Assembly (NCBI RefSeq): GCF_000142905.1
Contig: NW_013657647.1
Span: 62,001 to 126,000 of the forward strand
Length of the DNA: 64,000 nt
Source: Thecamonas trahens ATCC 50062
Taxonomy: Eukaryota; Apusozoa; Apusomonadida; Apusomonadidae
Direction of reading: 5' to 3'
Shown: positions 31,607-41,466 of the stretch, one piece after another
How the letters are laid out: every line of letters starts with the position of its first letter
Position numbering within the stretch: the first letter of the stretch is position 1
The notes under the pieces: model-generated
What the model was told of the DNA's origin: nothing
The model's database searches: none
Seen by the model: the letters and a program-made list of their open reading frames with translations, nothing else
Translations under genes and position numbers: made by a program

Positions 31607-31876
31607 GTCGTCATCCGTCTGTGCCAGTCGTTCCTCCGCAATACTCCGCCGGGACGGAATCGAGAGAGGGGAGGGGCGAGAGGGAAGGAGGTGGAGAATG
31701 AAGGGAGGGGGGGGGGGGGGTGGAATGGAGAGGTGATGGAAGTGATGGGTATGGTTGATGTCGTAGGTTGCTGCGGCAAGGCCACAATCTGAGCTGACTG
31801 ATATCCTGTGTGAGCGGAGGTCTGATGGGGGTGCTTGCTCGGTCCGTCGTTGTGCACTGATCTCGTTCATCCAAGG

Positions 31877-32022
<146 letters not shown>

Positions 32023-32111
32023 TGTGCGGAAGGTAGACGTGCGATCGGCAGATTGCCATCTCGACGACTGTCCTAGGTTCCGATCCCTATCCCTTGTCGT
32101 GTGAATCAGCC

Positions 32112-32211
32112 NNNNNNNNNNNNNNNNNNNNNNNNNNNNNNNNNNNNNNNNNNNNNNNNNNNNNNNNNNNNNNNNNNNNNNNNNNNNNNNNNNNNNNNNN
32201 NNNNNNNNNNN
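32112..32211. other. Assembly gap (100 N)
   Basis: Exactly 100 unresolved bases, the usual placeholder for a gap of unknown size. It lies between an AG microsatellite and a CCACC tract. Confidence 0.99.
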
Positions 32212-32344
32212 AACCCCACCAACCAACCACTTACCCGCCAACCAGAGCACAGCCATTACAGTCACCCCACTACCCCACCACCACCACCACCACCCACCCA
32301 CCACCCACCACCCACCAGCCACCAGCCACCACCACTCCCTCACC

Positions 32345-35302
32345 ATGGACAACAAACAGATAGAACAGGGGCAGGGCATTAGCCAGTACCTCCATCAACA
32401 CCAAGTCGGGGAGAAGCTCTCGGAGGCTGTCAACGACATGGTTGCCTCTCTCCCTCCGGACCCCTTTGCCTGCCTCGGCCGTCACCTCATCGCCACCTTT
32501 CCCTCATCGCTCACCATCCATACTCTCTGCCTTACTTCTTCATTGTCGCCCTCTACTTGCTCGCCATTCTTGCTCCATCCCTGTCGCATCTCGCTCCTTC
32601 CTACCTCGGCTATGGCCCTCGCCAACGATGCCCAAGTCGCCGCGGCTGCTGCAGGCCTCTCCCTCATCGCTTCGGCTTCTCCCACTGCGCCTCGTCTGCT
32701 CATGGACATGGTCATTCCGCTGCTAAAGGCTGCTGCTGCCGCGGCTCTGGACAACGAGCTCGGCTCTCCTCACCGCCAAGAGCCGTCTCATCGTCACAGC
32801 TTGCCCTCGCACCACGGTCTCAACTCGTCGGCATCGGGTCATTCCTCTGTCCGCGCTTCAGGTGCAAGGGGCGCGAGCGGTGGCACATCGCAGCGCGGGA
32901 AGCGCGAGTCTGGAGCTGGTGGTGGCGGGGCTGACCGCAGTCTCTCATCGGCAAGGAGCAAGCGCGACTCGTCGGCCACAGAGTCTACCGATGACCGCCT
33001 CTTTGGCGGCGTTGCTGGAAGCATCTCGTTGGAGCAGGTGGCGACAGTCTCACTCGATGCGGCAGTCGCTGCTCTCCTTGCCTCGCCCGAGGTTGCCCGC
33101 CTTGGCATTTTCCTTGCGCCGCAGGACCGCCGGATGATCCACACCCTTGGCTCCTCGCTGGCAGAGCTTGTCGCCAGCCACGTGGCCGACATCCATGCCG
33201 AGCTCGCGCAGGAGGACGCCGTCGCTCGCGCCGCCGCTGCCGCCTCCTTGTCGGGCGCGCCGGCGCGCTCGCCGCGCTCGCCGCACAACTCCTCGCCCAA
33301 GTCGGGCAAGTCGGGCAAGTCGGCCCGTCCATCACCATCCCGCTCCTCTGCCCGCAAGCGTCAAGACAAGCGCCGCTCCGACGCCCCGAGGCCTGCCGCT
33401 GCGCCTGCCGCCGACCACGACGCTCATGATGCTGCGCCTCGCCCACCAGCTCCTACCGTCTCACCTGAGCGCCTGGCAGCCGCTGTTGATGCCATCGTTG
33501 ACGAGCTGCTGGGCCCGGCTTGTCGCCCGCTGGGGCTTCTTCAGTTTGACGGCCTTGACGACGCGGTCGCCACTGTCGAGACTGCACTCCGCGGTGCCGA
33601 CCTGCACCTCGAGGCCGTTGACCTCAAGCTCCTCTCACTCGCCGCCAAGCCGCAAGCATGGCAAGTCGGCTCGTGGCCCATCGAGCCCATGCCCGAGCGC
33701 CCTGGCGCAGCATCGCCCGACTCGGACGGCGCGCAACAGAGCCCGGAACAGTGGGAGGCTACTCACGTTCCGCAGCCAGAGCCGACCACAGGCGTCCCGC
33801 CTGCTGTCACGGCTGCTGTATCGCTCGCGGTCCTTCGCGCCTGTATGCGCGCGGCGCCGCAGCCTGTCCCGCGACTTCCGGGCCTGCCGTACCTCGACTG
33901 GCTCGCCGCCCGCTTCTCCACCACCGCCCGCGTTCCCATTCCGGTCATCCCGCTCGTCTCCGCTGGCCTCACCACTGGCGCCAAGTTCCGACAGCGGCGA
34001 GTCTGGCTTGTCCCGCGCACACCCAAAGCCAATCTACTCTCTGTCGTGCCCGACGTCTATGCTGCCTTTGGCGCCGCGCTCGCCGACCGCATGGGCGCCG
34101 CCTTTGGCATCGCATCGCCCGCCAACGGCTACCTTCCCGCCAAGCTCGACTCTCTCGATGGCGTCGTCTCGCTCCTCGATGAGGCTGCAGTGGCCGTTGC
34201 GAGTCCGCCTGTCCGCGCACCTCCGCGTCCGGGCCCGGCCCTCAAGCTCTGGGTCGAGGCCGAGCCCGATGCCGCCTACATTGCCCGCATCCGGCGCTAC
34301 GACGTCTCCGGTGCTGCGTCCTGTGGCCTGCTCCCGACTGGGGTTGGCTCGAACTCGTCGTCGTCCAAGACGCAGCTCCGCTCGGCCGCTGACCTGCTCA
34401 GCGTTTACAAGTCCAAGGTCCTCAACACGGACGCCGTCACTGGTATCATCCAGCCGTTTGCTACCGCCGACGACGACGGCTATGCGCTCACGGCGGCGGA
34501 CCCTGGGTTCTGCGTCGCGGTCTCGACCGCGCCCGGAGCCGCGACGTCGCCGGCATCGGCCACAAGCATGTCACCGCGATTTGCTGACGACGACCATGCC
34601 CTTGTTCGTGTCCGCAGCAGCGGCGGGACTTCAAGCAACGCGTCAGTCGCCTCTAACCGCTCCACAAGCGGTTCGCGTCGGCGCCGCAAGCCCAGCAGTC
34701 GCGCTGTCGGCCACGACGAGCCGGCCTCGCCCAGGTCTCCGGTCACTCCAACCTCGCCTATGTCGTCCAAGAGCCGTCGCTCGCGGCGTGCCCGCAAGTC
34801 GGCTGCCGCCAGCATCGTCGACGGCGCCCCGCCGCCCAAAATTAGCGCCCCGCCGCCGCTCTCCAACCTCGCCCGCGACGCCAAGGCCCAGACAGGCACC
34901 GCGCCCGACGAGCCGGCGGCGCTCTTTGGCCGATCCACAAAGCACCCGCGCAATCGCAGGCACGTTGTTGCACCAAGCCACGCCACCGCAGGCACCAACT
35001 GGTCGCAGCCGGAGCACCAGGTCCAAGTCGCCAACAAGTACTCGGTCGTCACCCTTACGCTCGCGTCGTGCGCAACAGTCTCGGCACTCATGCGGACCGT
35101 CGCTGAGCTGCACGAGCGCGGCCGGTCGGTGGCTCTCGACCTCGGCCCGGACCAGATCGCCAGCGGCAATGGGCCCGAGTTGATGGAGCTTGCCGCCGCC
35201 GCAGGTGTCGACTACGTCGTCCTCGGTGCGCTCTCGGACCCTCATGCTGCCGCAGCCTACGCCCGCCTCCTCGATATCGCCACCGCTGCTGACGCCATGT
35301 AG
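32345..35302 (+). CDS. Enolase-4-like pseudoenzyme with DPY30/RIIa-type N-terminus
   Basis: 985-residue protein. Residues ~12-50 (ISQYLHQHQVGEKLSEAV..PPDPFACLGRHL) fit a DPY30/RIIa dimerisation motif, also seen at the start of ENO4, a flagellum-associated enolase relative. After Ser/Arg-rich linkers the enolase fold can be followed: PIPVIPLVSAGLTTGAKFRQ (enolase P.PM.N.INGG..AGN), VYAAFGAAL, LLSVYKSKV..GIIQPFATADDDGY (LLDLYKS..SIEDPF..DDW) and a C-terminal half ending YARLLDI (enolase YN.LLRIEE). Catalytic features are missing. The DEGGF region reads ANGYLP, the first active-site Lys region reads VTLTLASCA, and the SHRSGE loop reads LDLGPDQIASG. Glycolytic activity is therefore unlikely and a structural role is inferred. 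The frame is unbroken; residues ~51-90 are unusually hydrophobic and Ser-rich. Confidence 0.75.
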   Translation: MDNKQIEQGQGISQYLHQHQVGEKLSEAVNDMVASLPPDPFACLGRHLIATFPSSLTIHTLCLTSSLSPSTCSPFLLHPCRISLLPTSAMALANDAQVAAAAAGLSLIASASPTAPRLLMDMVIPLLKAAAAAALDNELGSPHRQEPSHRHSLPSHHGLNSSASGHSSVRASGARGASGGTSQRGKRESGAGGGGADRSLSSARSKRDSSATESTDDRLFGGVAGSISLEQVATVSLDAAVAALLASPEVARLGIFLAPQDRRMIHTLGSSLAELVASHVADIHAELAQEDAVARAAAAASLSGAPARSPRSPHNSSPKSGKSGKSARPSPSRSSARKRQDKRRSDAPRPAAAPAADHDAHDAAPRPPAPTVSPERLAAAVDAIVDELLGPACRPLGLLQFDGLDDAVATVETALRGADLHLEAVDLKLLSLAAKPQAWQVGSWPIEPMPERPGAASPDSDGAQQSPEQWEATHVPQPEPTTGVPPAVTAAVSLAVLRACMRAAPQPVPRLPGLPYLDWLAARFSTTARVPIPVIPLVSAGLTTGAKFRQRRVWLVPRTPKANLLSVVPDVYAAFGAALADRMGAAFGIASPANGYLPAKLDSLDGVVSLLDEAAVAVASPPVRAPPRPGPALKLWVEAEPDAAYIARIRRYDVSGAASCGLLPTGVGSNSSSSKTQLRSAADLLSVYKSKVLNTDAVTGIIQPFATADDDGYALTAADPGFCVAVSTAPGAATSPASATSMSPRFADDDHALVRVRSSGGTSSNASVASNRSTSGSRRRRKPSSRAVGHDEPASPRSPVTPTSPMSSKSRRSRRARKSAAASIVDGAPPPKISAPPPLSNLARDAKAQTGTAPDEPAALFGRSTKHPRNRRHVVAPSHATAGTNWSQPEHQVQVANKYSVVTLTLASCATVSALMRTVAELHERGRSVALDLGPDQIASGNGPELMELAAAAGVDYVVLGALSDPHAAAAYARLLDIATAADAM

Positions 35303-35316
35303 CTGAGCAGCGAGAC

Positions 35317-36378
35317 TCACAGCGGCACCGCCGGCCGCACCCGCCCCGGATCGTCGCCCACACCAAACACAAACAGCGAGTCGTCCCACCCGGCAGTCGC
35401 CAGCACATTGTCCAGAAAGAGCGACCAGTCGAGCCCAACCACAAACTCGCTATGATGCTCCAGCCGCTGCAGAATGGTCGCCGTGCCCGTCGCCGCCACG
35501 CTTGACAAGTCCCACACCATGGCCGCCATGTCGTAGCCGGCCGACGCCAGCAAGTGCTCCGAGAACGGCGAAAAGAGGACCCGCCGGACTGCCAGCGAGT
35601 GGCCCTCCAGCACCGCGGTCGGCGCCCGCGGAGCCCGCACGTCCCACAGCGCGATGCTGGTGTCCACAGAGCCCGTCACCATCACATGCTCCGCGTACTT
35701 GTTAAAGTCGCACGAGAGAACTTCAAAGTCGTGTGCCGGCAGCGTCAGCACCGCTCCGCCCGGCGTCTTGGTGTCAAACAGCCGCAGCGTTGCATCACCC
35801 GAGCATCCAGCTAAAAGCGTGGGCGAGTGCGGCGCCCACGCCGCTGTGTACACACAGTACTTAAAGTCGGTGTAGCTCAATATCGGCGCCGCCGCATTCG
35901 GGTCCCACACCCGCAGCGTAGCGTCCCACGATCCCGACGCAAAGCAAGTCTTGCTCAGCGGCGACCACGCCACAGACGCCACCTCAGCCTCGTGCCCGGT
36001 CCATCCCGCTAGCGGCGTCGTCTCCGCCCCCGGTCGGCCATCCATCATCAGCTCGCTCTCGCCAGCACCAGCGCCGCCAGCAAACACATCATACAGCCGC
36101 AGCATGCCATCAGCACCAGCGGTGAGAACATGGCCATGACAAGCTTCTGACCACGCCAGATCGTAAATGCCATCCTTTGTCTGCAGCGGCAGTCCGATCG
36201 GCATCAAACTGCCTGAAGCCGGATCGTAGCGAAAAAACACAGCACTGCCTTGCCCGACAATGCCAAAGTGCTGTGCCGTGGCCACACCCACCAATTCGCC
36301 GTCATACGGCGAGAAGGCCACCGAGTGGCCAGCAAACGGAAGCCTAGCATATGCTGCTGCTGCACCTCCTGCCGCCAT
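35317..36378 (-). CDS. PEX7: PEX7, peroxisomal PTS2 import receptor
   Basis: 353-residue WD40 beta-propeller that binds PTS2-containing proteins in the cytosol and delivers them to the peroxisomal docking complex. It has six to seven WD repeats, with PEX7-like features: an N-terminal GHSVAFSPY, the block GSWDATLRVWDP, GCSGDATLRLFDT, GSVDTSIALWDVR and ASAGYDMAAMVWDL, then EHHSEFVVGLDWS near the C-terminus. Length agrees with PEX7 (~320-360). The only ATG upstream of the first repeat is at 36378. It is convergent with the enolase-4-like gene, stops 14 bp apart. Presence implies PTS2 import in this organism. Confidence 0.9.
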   Translation of the reverse strand: MAAGGAAAAYARLPFAGHSVAFSPYDGELVGVATAQHFGIVGQGSAVFFRYDPASGSLMPIGLPLQTKDGIYDLAWSEACHGHVLTAGADGMLRLYDVFAGGAGAGESELMMDGRPGAETTPLAGWTGHEAEVASVAWSPLSKTCFASGSWDATLRVWDPNAAAPILSYTDFKYCVYTAAWAPHSPTLLAGCSGDATLRLFDTKTPGGAVLTLPAHDFEVLSCDFNKYAEHVMVTGSVDTSIALWDVRAPRAPTAVLEGHSLAVRRVLFSPFSEHLLASAGYDMAAMVWDLSSVAATGTATILQRLEHHSEFVVGLDWSLFLDNVLATAGWDDSLFVFGVGDDPGRVRPAVPL

Positions 36379-36605
36379 GACTATGATATAATATTGCTAC
36401 GGCTATACTACTTCTCGTGCTCTGCTTGAATTGACTTCTTCCCCCTCTGCTCGCCCAGCTGCCCGAGTTGAGTATACCACCACCCTGACCCGTGCTGCGT
36501 CGCCTCGACCGACTCAACTCGCAAAGCCGATACAACCACACTCGCCCCCCTTCCTCAACCCAACTCACTCCCGATCGCCGCCTCTTCCACATGCCTTCTT
36601 TTCTA
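36379..36605. other. Short intergenic region upstream of PEX7
   Basis: Presumed PEX7 promoter/5' leader and 3' flank of the repeat-protein gene. No gene was seen. Confidence 0.4.
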
Positions 36606-39600
36606 TCATTCGCTGGCTACACTCACCGACGGACCGGAACTCTCGACCACAGCATCGGCGTAGCGCTCGAGGGCCGCGACCGGGTTGACTGCCGCTGCAA
36701 CCTTGGCACCAGCAGCGATACTGGCCTTGGCGCCGGCGGCGATCGGACGAGCCACGGCGACAGCTCCATCGGCGATGAGCCCGCCGGCGTCGGAAACGCC
36801 GCGCGAAGCCCTGATCGCCGCCGTCTCGCCAACATGTGCTGTCGTGACCAGCACATCTTGACCTGTCCGCGCTACCGGCCGCAGCACGTCCGACGTGACG
36901 TGGCCAGCGCCGCGAGCCACGTCGGCCACGCCACGTCCAACAACTCGCGAGCCCTTGGCTACGCCACCCACAGCAACCTCGGTGGCATCGACAACAACCT
37001 CGCCCACAGGCCGCGCGACCCGAACAGCAACGTCTGCACCGGCCTCCACAGCGTCCGCAAACTGAGATCCGACCACCCGCGCCCCCGACGCCGTGGCGCC
37101 GCCCACCCTGCGACCGACGTCCGCCACTCCGCGTCCGACAGGACGCAGCGCACCCTGAACGCCGAGCCCAGCTCGCCGCGCCACGTAAGCCGTCTCGTCG
37201 CCGATCACCACCGCAGCACCGCCGACCACCCGCCCGGCCTTGCGCACCGTAGTCCCCGTCGCATGCGTGACAGGCGCAATCACCGCCCTATCGACCACCG
37301 CGCCGCCGCGGACCGCGACATGACTCACGCCCGAGCCGGCTCGCACCACCGCGCGTCCGCCTGCAAGCGCCACGCCTGGCACAACATGGGTGACCACGTC
37401 TGTCGCACCGCGACCGACAGGGCGCAGGACGGTGGACCCGGCATGGGCCGCTGATCGCGACACGTCGACAACTCCCCGCCCGACTGGCCGCGCCACAGCA
37501 GCTGCGCCGTCGACAATTGCCATTGACCCATCACCGACCACTCGAGTCGCTGTCCGGCCAGCAATCGCCGAGCCGCGAGCCACCAATGTACCGGCATCAA
37601 CCGCAGTCCGGACCACAGGTCGTGCCACATCAGCCGCCACGTGCGTTACGGTCGACGCCACGTCCTCCGCTACCCTCCCAATCGGGACCGCCACCACTCG
37701 CGCCGAGTGCACCGCTGCCGAAGCCGCATCTCGCGCCGCTCGACCGGTAACACGGCTGGCCTGGGCTGCCCCGCCCGCCACAGCTTCTGCTGCGTCTCGC
37801 GCCACCCGGCCAACAGGCACAGCCACGTGCTGAACCGAGGACCGCACCAGATCAGTCGTTCCGCGGCCGACGCCGCGCGCAGCCGCGCCGGCGGTGTCGG
37901 CCCCAGTTCGCGAGACCGCCAGCACGCCGCGCCGAACACCGCCAGCAACAGGCAAAGCTGCCGACGTCACCGAGGCTTCGGTGATGACTGCGACGTCTTG
38001 GATGGTCCGCATCACTGCGGCGGAAGCATCGTGGACGGCTCGATCAGTGGCGGCCGCAGCATCAGCCACGGCGCGTCCAACTGGACGTGCCACAGCACCC
38101 ACCCCCAACCCGGTGGCCACGGCCGCAGCCACCGCTGTGCCACCAATAACAGCCGCAGTGTCGACAGTTCCGCGACCCATCACGCGCCCAGCATCGGCCA
38201 CAGCGCGCACCGGCTTGCGCCCAGCATCGACCACCGTCCGGCCGACAGCGCCAGTCACATCCTTGGAGACCCGGGCGACGGCCGTTGCCGTGTCGGCGAC
38301 AGTCGCCGTAGCCACAGCTGTGGCGTCGACAGCCGCGCGGACTGGGGGGACAGTCACCGCACGCACCAGACTCCTGGTATCGTGGACCACGTCCGAAATG
38401 ACGTTTCCGGTCGCGCGGGTCGCGTCCACAACCGATCGGCCGACAGGCGTTGCCACCCTACCGGCCAGAGCAGCTGAGCCGCGGACGACGTCGGCTGCAC
38501 CCACAACCGCTGCGTCAAGCCCGGCGACCGTCGCCAAGCCCAGCGCCCGCGCAGCGTCCATGGCCTTGCGCTTGCCCCGAGCAAACGGCGAGATGACCGA
38601 GAGCAGCGCAGCAAGCACCGGCCGGTTGATGTTTCGCAGAGCATCGATGGTCCGGGCCCGGCGTGCGTCCTTCTCGCTGCGCCGCGCGTCTTCTGTCGCC
38701 TGGGCTGCAGCTTGCCGCTCGGCCCGGGCAGCCCGGCGCGCCACGCGGTGGCGCCGCCGCTCCTCACGAGCCGCCGCTGCCTGGCGTCTCGCCTCCCCAT
38801 CAGCGGCAGCTCGATCACGCTTTCGAGCCTCCTTCACCTGCTCTCGCACCGTTGATCGCAGCTGCGCGTACTCGGACTTGGCCGCCGTCGCCGCTGCATC
38901 GGCCTGAGCGCGGGCCTCGGCCCGCTGCGCTGCGGCTTCTGCTCGTCGTGCTGCCTTGCGCGAGTCAGCAGCGGCTCGAGAAGTCCTCAATAATCCCGGT
39001 CGGTTCTCAGCCGCCTCGGCTCGCCGCTCGTCCGCAGCTTTGCGAGTCGCCTGCCGCGCCGTATCGGCCGAAGCCCGTGCCGCCGCTGCCGCCGCCCACC
39101 GTGCATCGCGCTCTTCACGACGCTGCTGCTTCGTCGCAGCCCTGTTGCGCTCGCGCTGTGTGTCGGCAGCGGCCCGCGTTTCGGCCTTGGAAGCCTTGGC
39201 CGCCGCCCGCTCCTCGCGCAGCGCAGCCTTGGCAGCAGGGCGCTCTACAGTGCGCTCGTTCCGGACAGCCTCCTTTCGCTCCGCAGCAGCCGCCAGAGCG
39301 GCGGCGCGGGCAGCAGCATCAGCTTCATCGGCGGCGGACCGGGCCGCCGCGCGCTCGGCCGCGCGCTCGGTATCGGCAGCAGCGCGAGCAGCGCGACGCT
39401 CAGCTGTGCTCGCCGCTGCGGCGTCGTCAGCAGCCATTCTCGCTTCGGCACGCGCAGTTTTGGCTGCAGCACGGGCGGCAGCAGCTTCGGCGTCGGCCGC
39501 AGCACGCTCGGCCGCCATGGCTTCGTGCGCCTCGCGGCGTGCAGCAGCATATGCTTCGTCGGCGGCTTGGCGACGCGCTGCTTTGGCCTCTGGAGCCGTT

Positions 39601-40463
39601 GCGCGCTCGGCAGCGCGGGCGTCGTCGGCGGTGCGCCGCGCTTCGCGCCGCAACTCCCACTTGTCGCGGTAAGCCGCGGCACTGGCAGCGTCGTTGGCCT
39701 CACGGCGCGCGGCGCGCTCGATCGCCTCGGCCTCGACGGCCTGGGCATGCATCATATCTTTGTGCTCGCGCTCGAGCCGCAGCGCCTCGGTCTCAGCCTC
39801 GTAGGCTTCGGTGGCGGCGTGGTCGGCCTCGGCGCGAGCCGCCTTGAGCGCGGCCCGGGCTTCGATCCGAGCCGCATCGGCGGCTGCCCACTCTGCCCTG
39901 CGACGCTCAACAGCTTGTGCATGGCCAGCATCGGCGGCAGCCTGCCGCTCACGCCGGGCAACTTTGTCCGCCTCCCACTCGGCCGCCCGCGCCTTGTCGC
40001 TAGCCGCCGCCGCCTCGGCCGCACGAGCACGAGCCACTGCCCGCGCCTGACGCATCTCCACAGTCGCGGCCTTGGCCTCTACCAGCGCCGCGTCCTCAGC
40101 CGCCCTTGCCGCAACTCGAGCCTCTACCTCGTCCTCTGCGCGGCGTCGGGCCTCTTTCTGGGCAGCGATGCGGGCTTCTACCTTGGCCGCCTTCCGCGCC
40201 GTTCTCTGCTCAGCATGCTCCCTCCGAGCACGCTCTCGCTCGATAGGCTTCTCCGCTGCACGGCGCTCCGCCTCTGCTCTTGCCACAGCATCAGCGGCAC
40301 TCCGCGCCTTTCGCCTCGCCACCGCCGCTGCTCTCCTCCGACTTGTTCGCTCTGCATCGTACGTCGCCCTCAATCGGGCCTCGGCCGTCCTCGCCTCCCG
40401 GAACGCCTGTGCCCGAGCTGCGTCAGCTTGAGCCCGCGCCGTCACCGTCTCTGCACTCGGCAT
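36606..40463 (-). CDS. Ala/Arg helix plus 11-residue amphipathic repeat protein
   Basis: 1285-residue protein with no recognised catalytic domain. Residues 1-~600 are almost entirely Ala/Arg/Glu and predicted as one long charged helix or coiled coil. A short hinge near 610-640 (IDALRNINRPVLAALLSVISPFARGKRKAMD) precedes the second half. Residues ~670-1265 are about fifty 11-residue units with consensus V-G-R-x-V-x-D-A-x-x-x. Examples: VGRSVVDATRA, VGRTVVDAGRK, PVRAVADAGRV, VGRAVADAAAA, VGRGVVDVSRS. Eleven-residue periodicity with a charged R/D stripe is the geometry of lipid-binding helices in perilipins, synucleins and group 3 LEA proteins. Membrane or lipid-droplet coating is inferred. The frame is unbroken, start ATG at 40463, no intron. 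Confidence 0.75.
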   Translation of the reverse strand: MPSAETVTARAQADAARAQAFREARTAEARLRATYDAERTSRRRAAAVARRKARSAADAVARAEAERRAAEKPIERERARREHAEQRTARKAAKVEARIAAQKEARRRAEDEVEARVAARAAEDAALVEAKAATVEMRQARAVARARAAEAAAASDKARAAEWEADKVARRERQAAADAGHAQAVERRRAEWAAADAARIEARAALKAARAEADHAATEAYEAETEALRLEREHKDMMHAQAVEAEAIERAARREANDAASAAAYRDKWELRREARRTADDARAAERATAPEAKAARRQAADEAYAAARREAHEAMAAERAAADAEAAAARAAAKTARAEARMAADDAAAASTAERRAARAAADTERAAERAAARSAADEADAAARAAALAAAAERKEAVRNERTVERPAAKAALREERAAAKASKAETRAAADTQRERNRAATKQQRREERDARWAAAAAARASADTARQATRKAADERRAEAAENRPGLLRTSRAAADSRKAARRAEAAAQRAEARAQADAAATAAKSEYAQLRSTVREQVKEARKRDRAAADGEARRQAAAAREERRRHRVARRAARAERQAAAQATEDARRSEKDARRARTIDALRNINRPVLAALLSVISPFARGKRKAMDAARALGLATVAGLDAAVVGAADVVRGSAALAGRVATPVGRSVVDATRATGNVISDVVHDTRSLVRAVTVPPVRAAVDATAVATATVADTATAVARVSKDVTGAVGRTVVDAGRKPVRAVADAGRVMGRGTVDTAAVIGGTAVAAAVATGLGVGAVARPVGRAVADAAAATDRAVHDASAAVMRTIQDVAVITEASVTSAALPVAGGVRRGVLAVSRTGADTAGAAARGVGRGTTDLVRSSVQHVAVPVGRVARDAAEAVAGGAAQASRVTGRAARDAASAAVHSARVVAVPIGRVAEDVASTVTHVAADVARPVVRTAVDAGTLVARGSAIAGRTATRVVGDGSMAIVDGAAAVARPVGRGVVDVSRSAAHAGSTVLRPVGRGATDVVTHVVPGVALAGGRAVVRAGSGVSHVAVRGGAVVDRAVIAPVTHATGTTVRKAGRVVGGAAVVIGDETAYVARRAGLGVQGALRPVGRGVADVGRRVGGATASGARVVGSQFADAVEAGADVAVRVARPVGEVVVDATEVAVGGVAKGSRVVGRGVADVARGAGHVTSDVLRPVARTGQDVLVTTAHVGETAAIRASRGVSDAGGLIADGAVAVARPIAAGAKASIAAGAKVAAAVNPVAALERYADAVVESSGPSVSVASE

Positions 40464-40757
40464 GATTCAGGTCTCCGTCACGGGTAACTATGTGTGTCCT
40501 TGTGCCCGTCGTTGTGCCTGTCCTTGTGTCGACGTCAGAGTCGACGTGTCCGTTGAGTCGTCGAGATGGTTGTCTGTCACTCCGAGCTGGCTTCCCATCC
40601 CTCCGTGCCGTTCGCCGTTTTAAACATGCTGGACTGCCTGAGAAGCATTGTTCTTTTCACTCTGGCGAGAGTCGTGGAACCCTTGACGGCATGGTCGTTC
40701 GGACGCAATTGCACATGCCATTCATAGTGAGCAACTCGACGATGCTTGACTTCCAGG

Positions 40758-41164
40758 TTACCGCCCGACGCTGCGCGACACCTGCTTGGCCTGCGGCTTG
40801 GGATGGGAGGCGTACCCGCACGTGATGGCGGCCGACACGTAGACGGATCCGGAGGAGCAGCGGGCGCGGACGGTACGGAGTTTGTCGTTGATGACCCCGA
40901 CAATCGGGAAGGAGAGCATAACAGAGTTGAACACAGCGGCCGCCGGGCGGGAGAGCGCGAAGACGTAGTGGATCTTCTTGCGACGGGCGAGCTTGCTGGT
41001 CGGCGTGGCCGCGCAAGTGGTGGCACGCCACTCTGTACTGGATTCTGGACGCCGCGCTCACCGTAAAGGGATGAGTCGATCAGCGAGCACGTGCACGTGA
41101 CACGTCGACCAACCTGGCCTACAGCCCAGTTGTGGGAGGGGAATGAAATGGCGAGATGGCCCAT
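40758..41164 (-). CDS. Tentative small gene, function unknown
   Basis: A frame with strong C/G third-position bias ends at TAA 40760-40758 and encodes KLARRKKIHYVFALSRP, SVMLSFPIVGVINDKL and CGYASHPKPQ. It is open back to an acceptor-like GTACAG near 41033. A 29-nt GTGAGC...GTACAG intron would join it in phase to an upstream frame starting at ATG 41164 (MGHLAISFPSHNWAVGQVG). The result would be ~125 residues. The very short intron makes the 5' half uncertain. No family was recognised. It may instead be part of a longer gene whose first exon lies closer to 41300. Confidence 0.35.
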
Positions 41165-41466
41165 GGATGGGGATTGATGGACCAAACGTGGATGACTCGT
41201 GGATGGGGGACTGACGCTGTAGGGCTCGGGGTAGTACAGTGGTGGCAGTCGCTCGAGGGTATAAAAATTTATCGCCTGCACCCACAGCACCCCCCACCCC
41301 CCACACACTCACTCACCAATCCATCCTCCATCCATCTCATCTCGGAGCGGGAGCAAGCGAGGGAGGGGAGGTAACCCCTCTCTCGTTCATCGACACCGAG
41401 TGCAACGCGACTTTGAAGATCGGCACAACTCGATCAGCAAGGACTAGATAGTGTGGACAAGTAGCT
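41165..41466 (+). promoter_or_regulatory. Upstream region of Pol5 gene with TATA-like box
   Basis: A GGTATAAAAATTTAT element at 41259-41273 precedes a CCCACCCCCCACACACTCACTC pyrimidine leader about 200 bp before the Pol5 ATG. It could instead serve the tentative minus-strand gene. Promoter assignment is inferred from motif and position only. Confidence 0.4.

Noticed and set aside
36623-40465. Many plus-strand Ala/Arg/Ser-rich open frames opposite the 11-mer repeat gene
   Set aside because: Antisense shadows of a GC-biased Ala/Arg/Val coding sequence.
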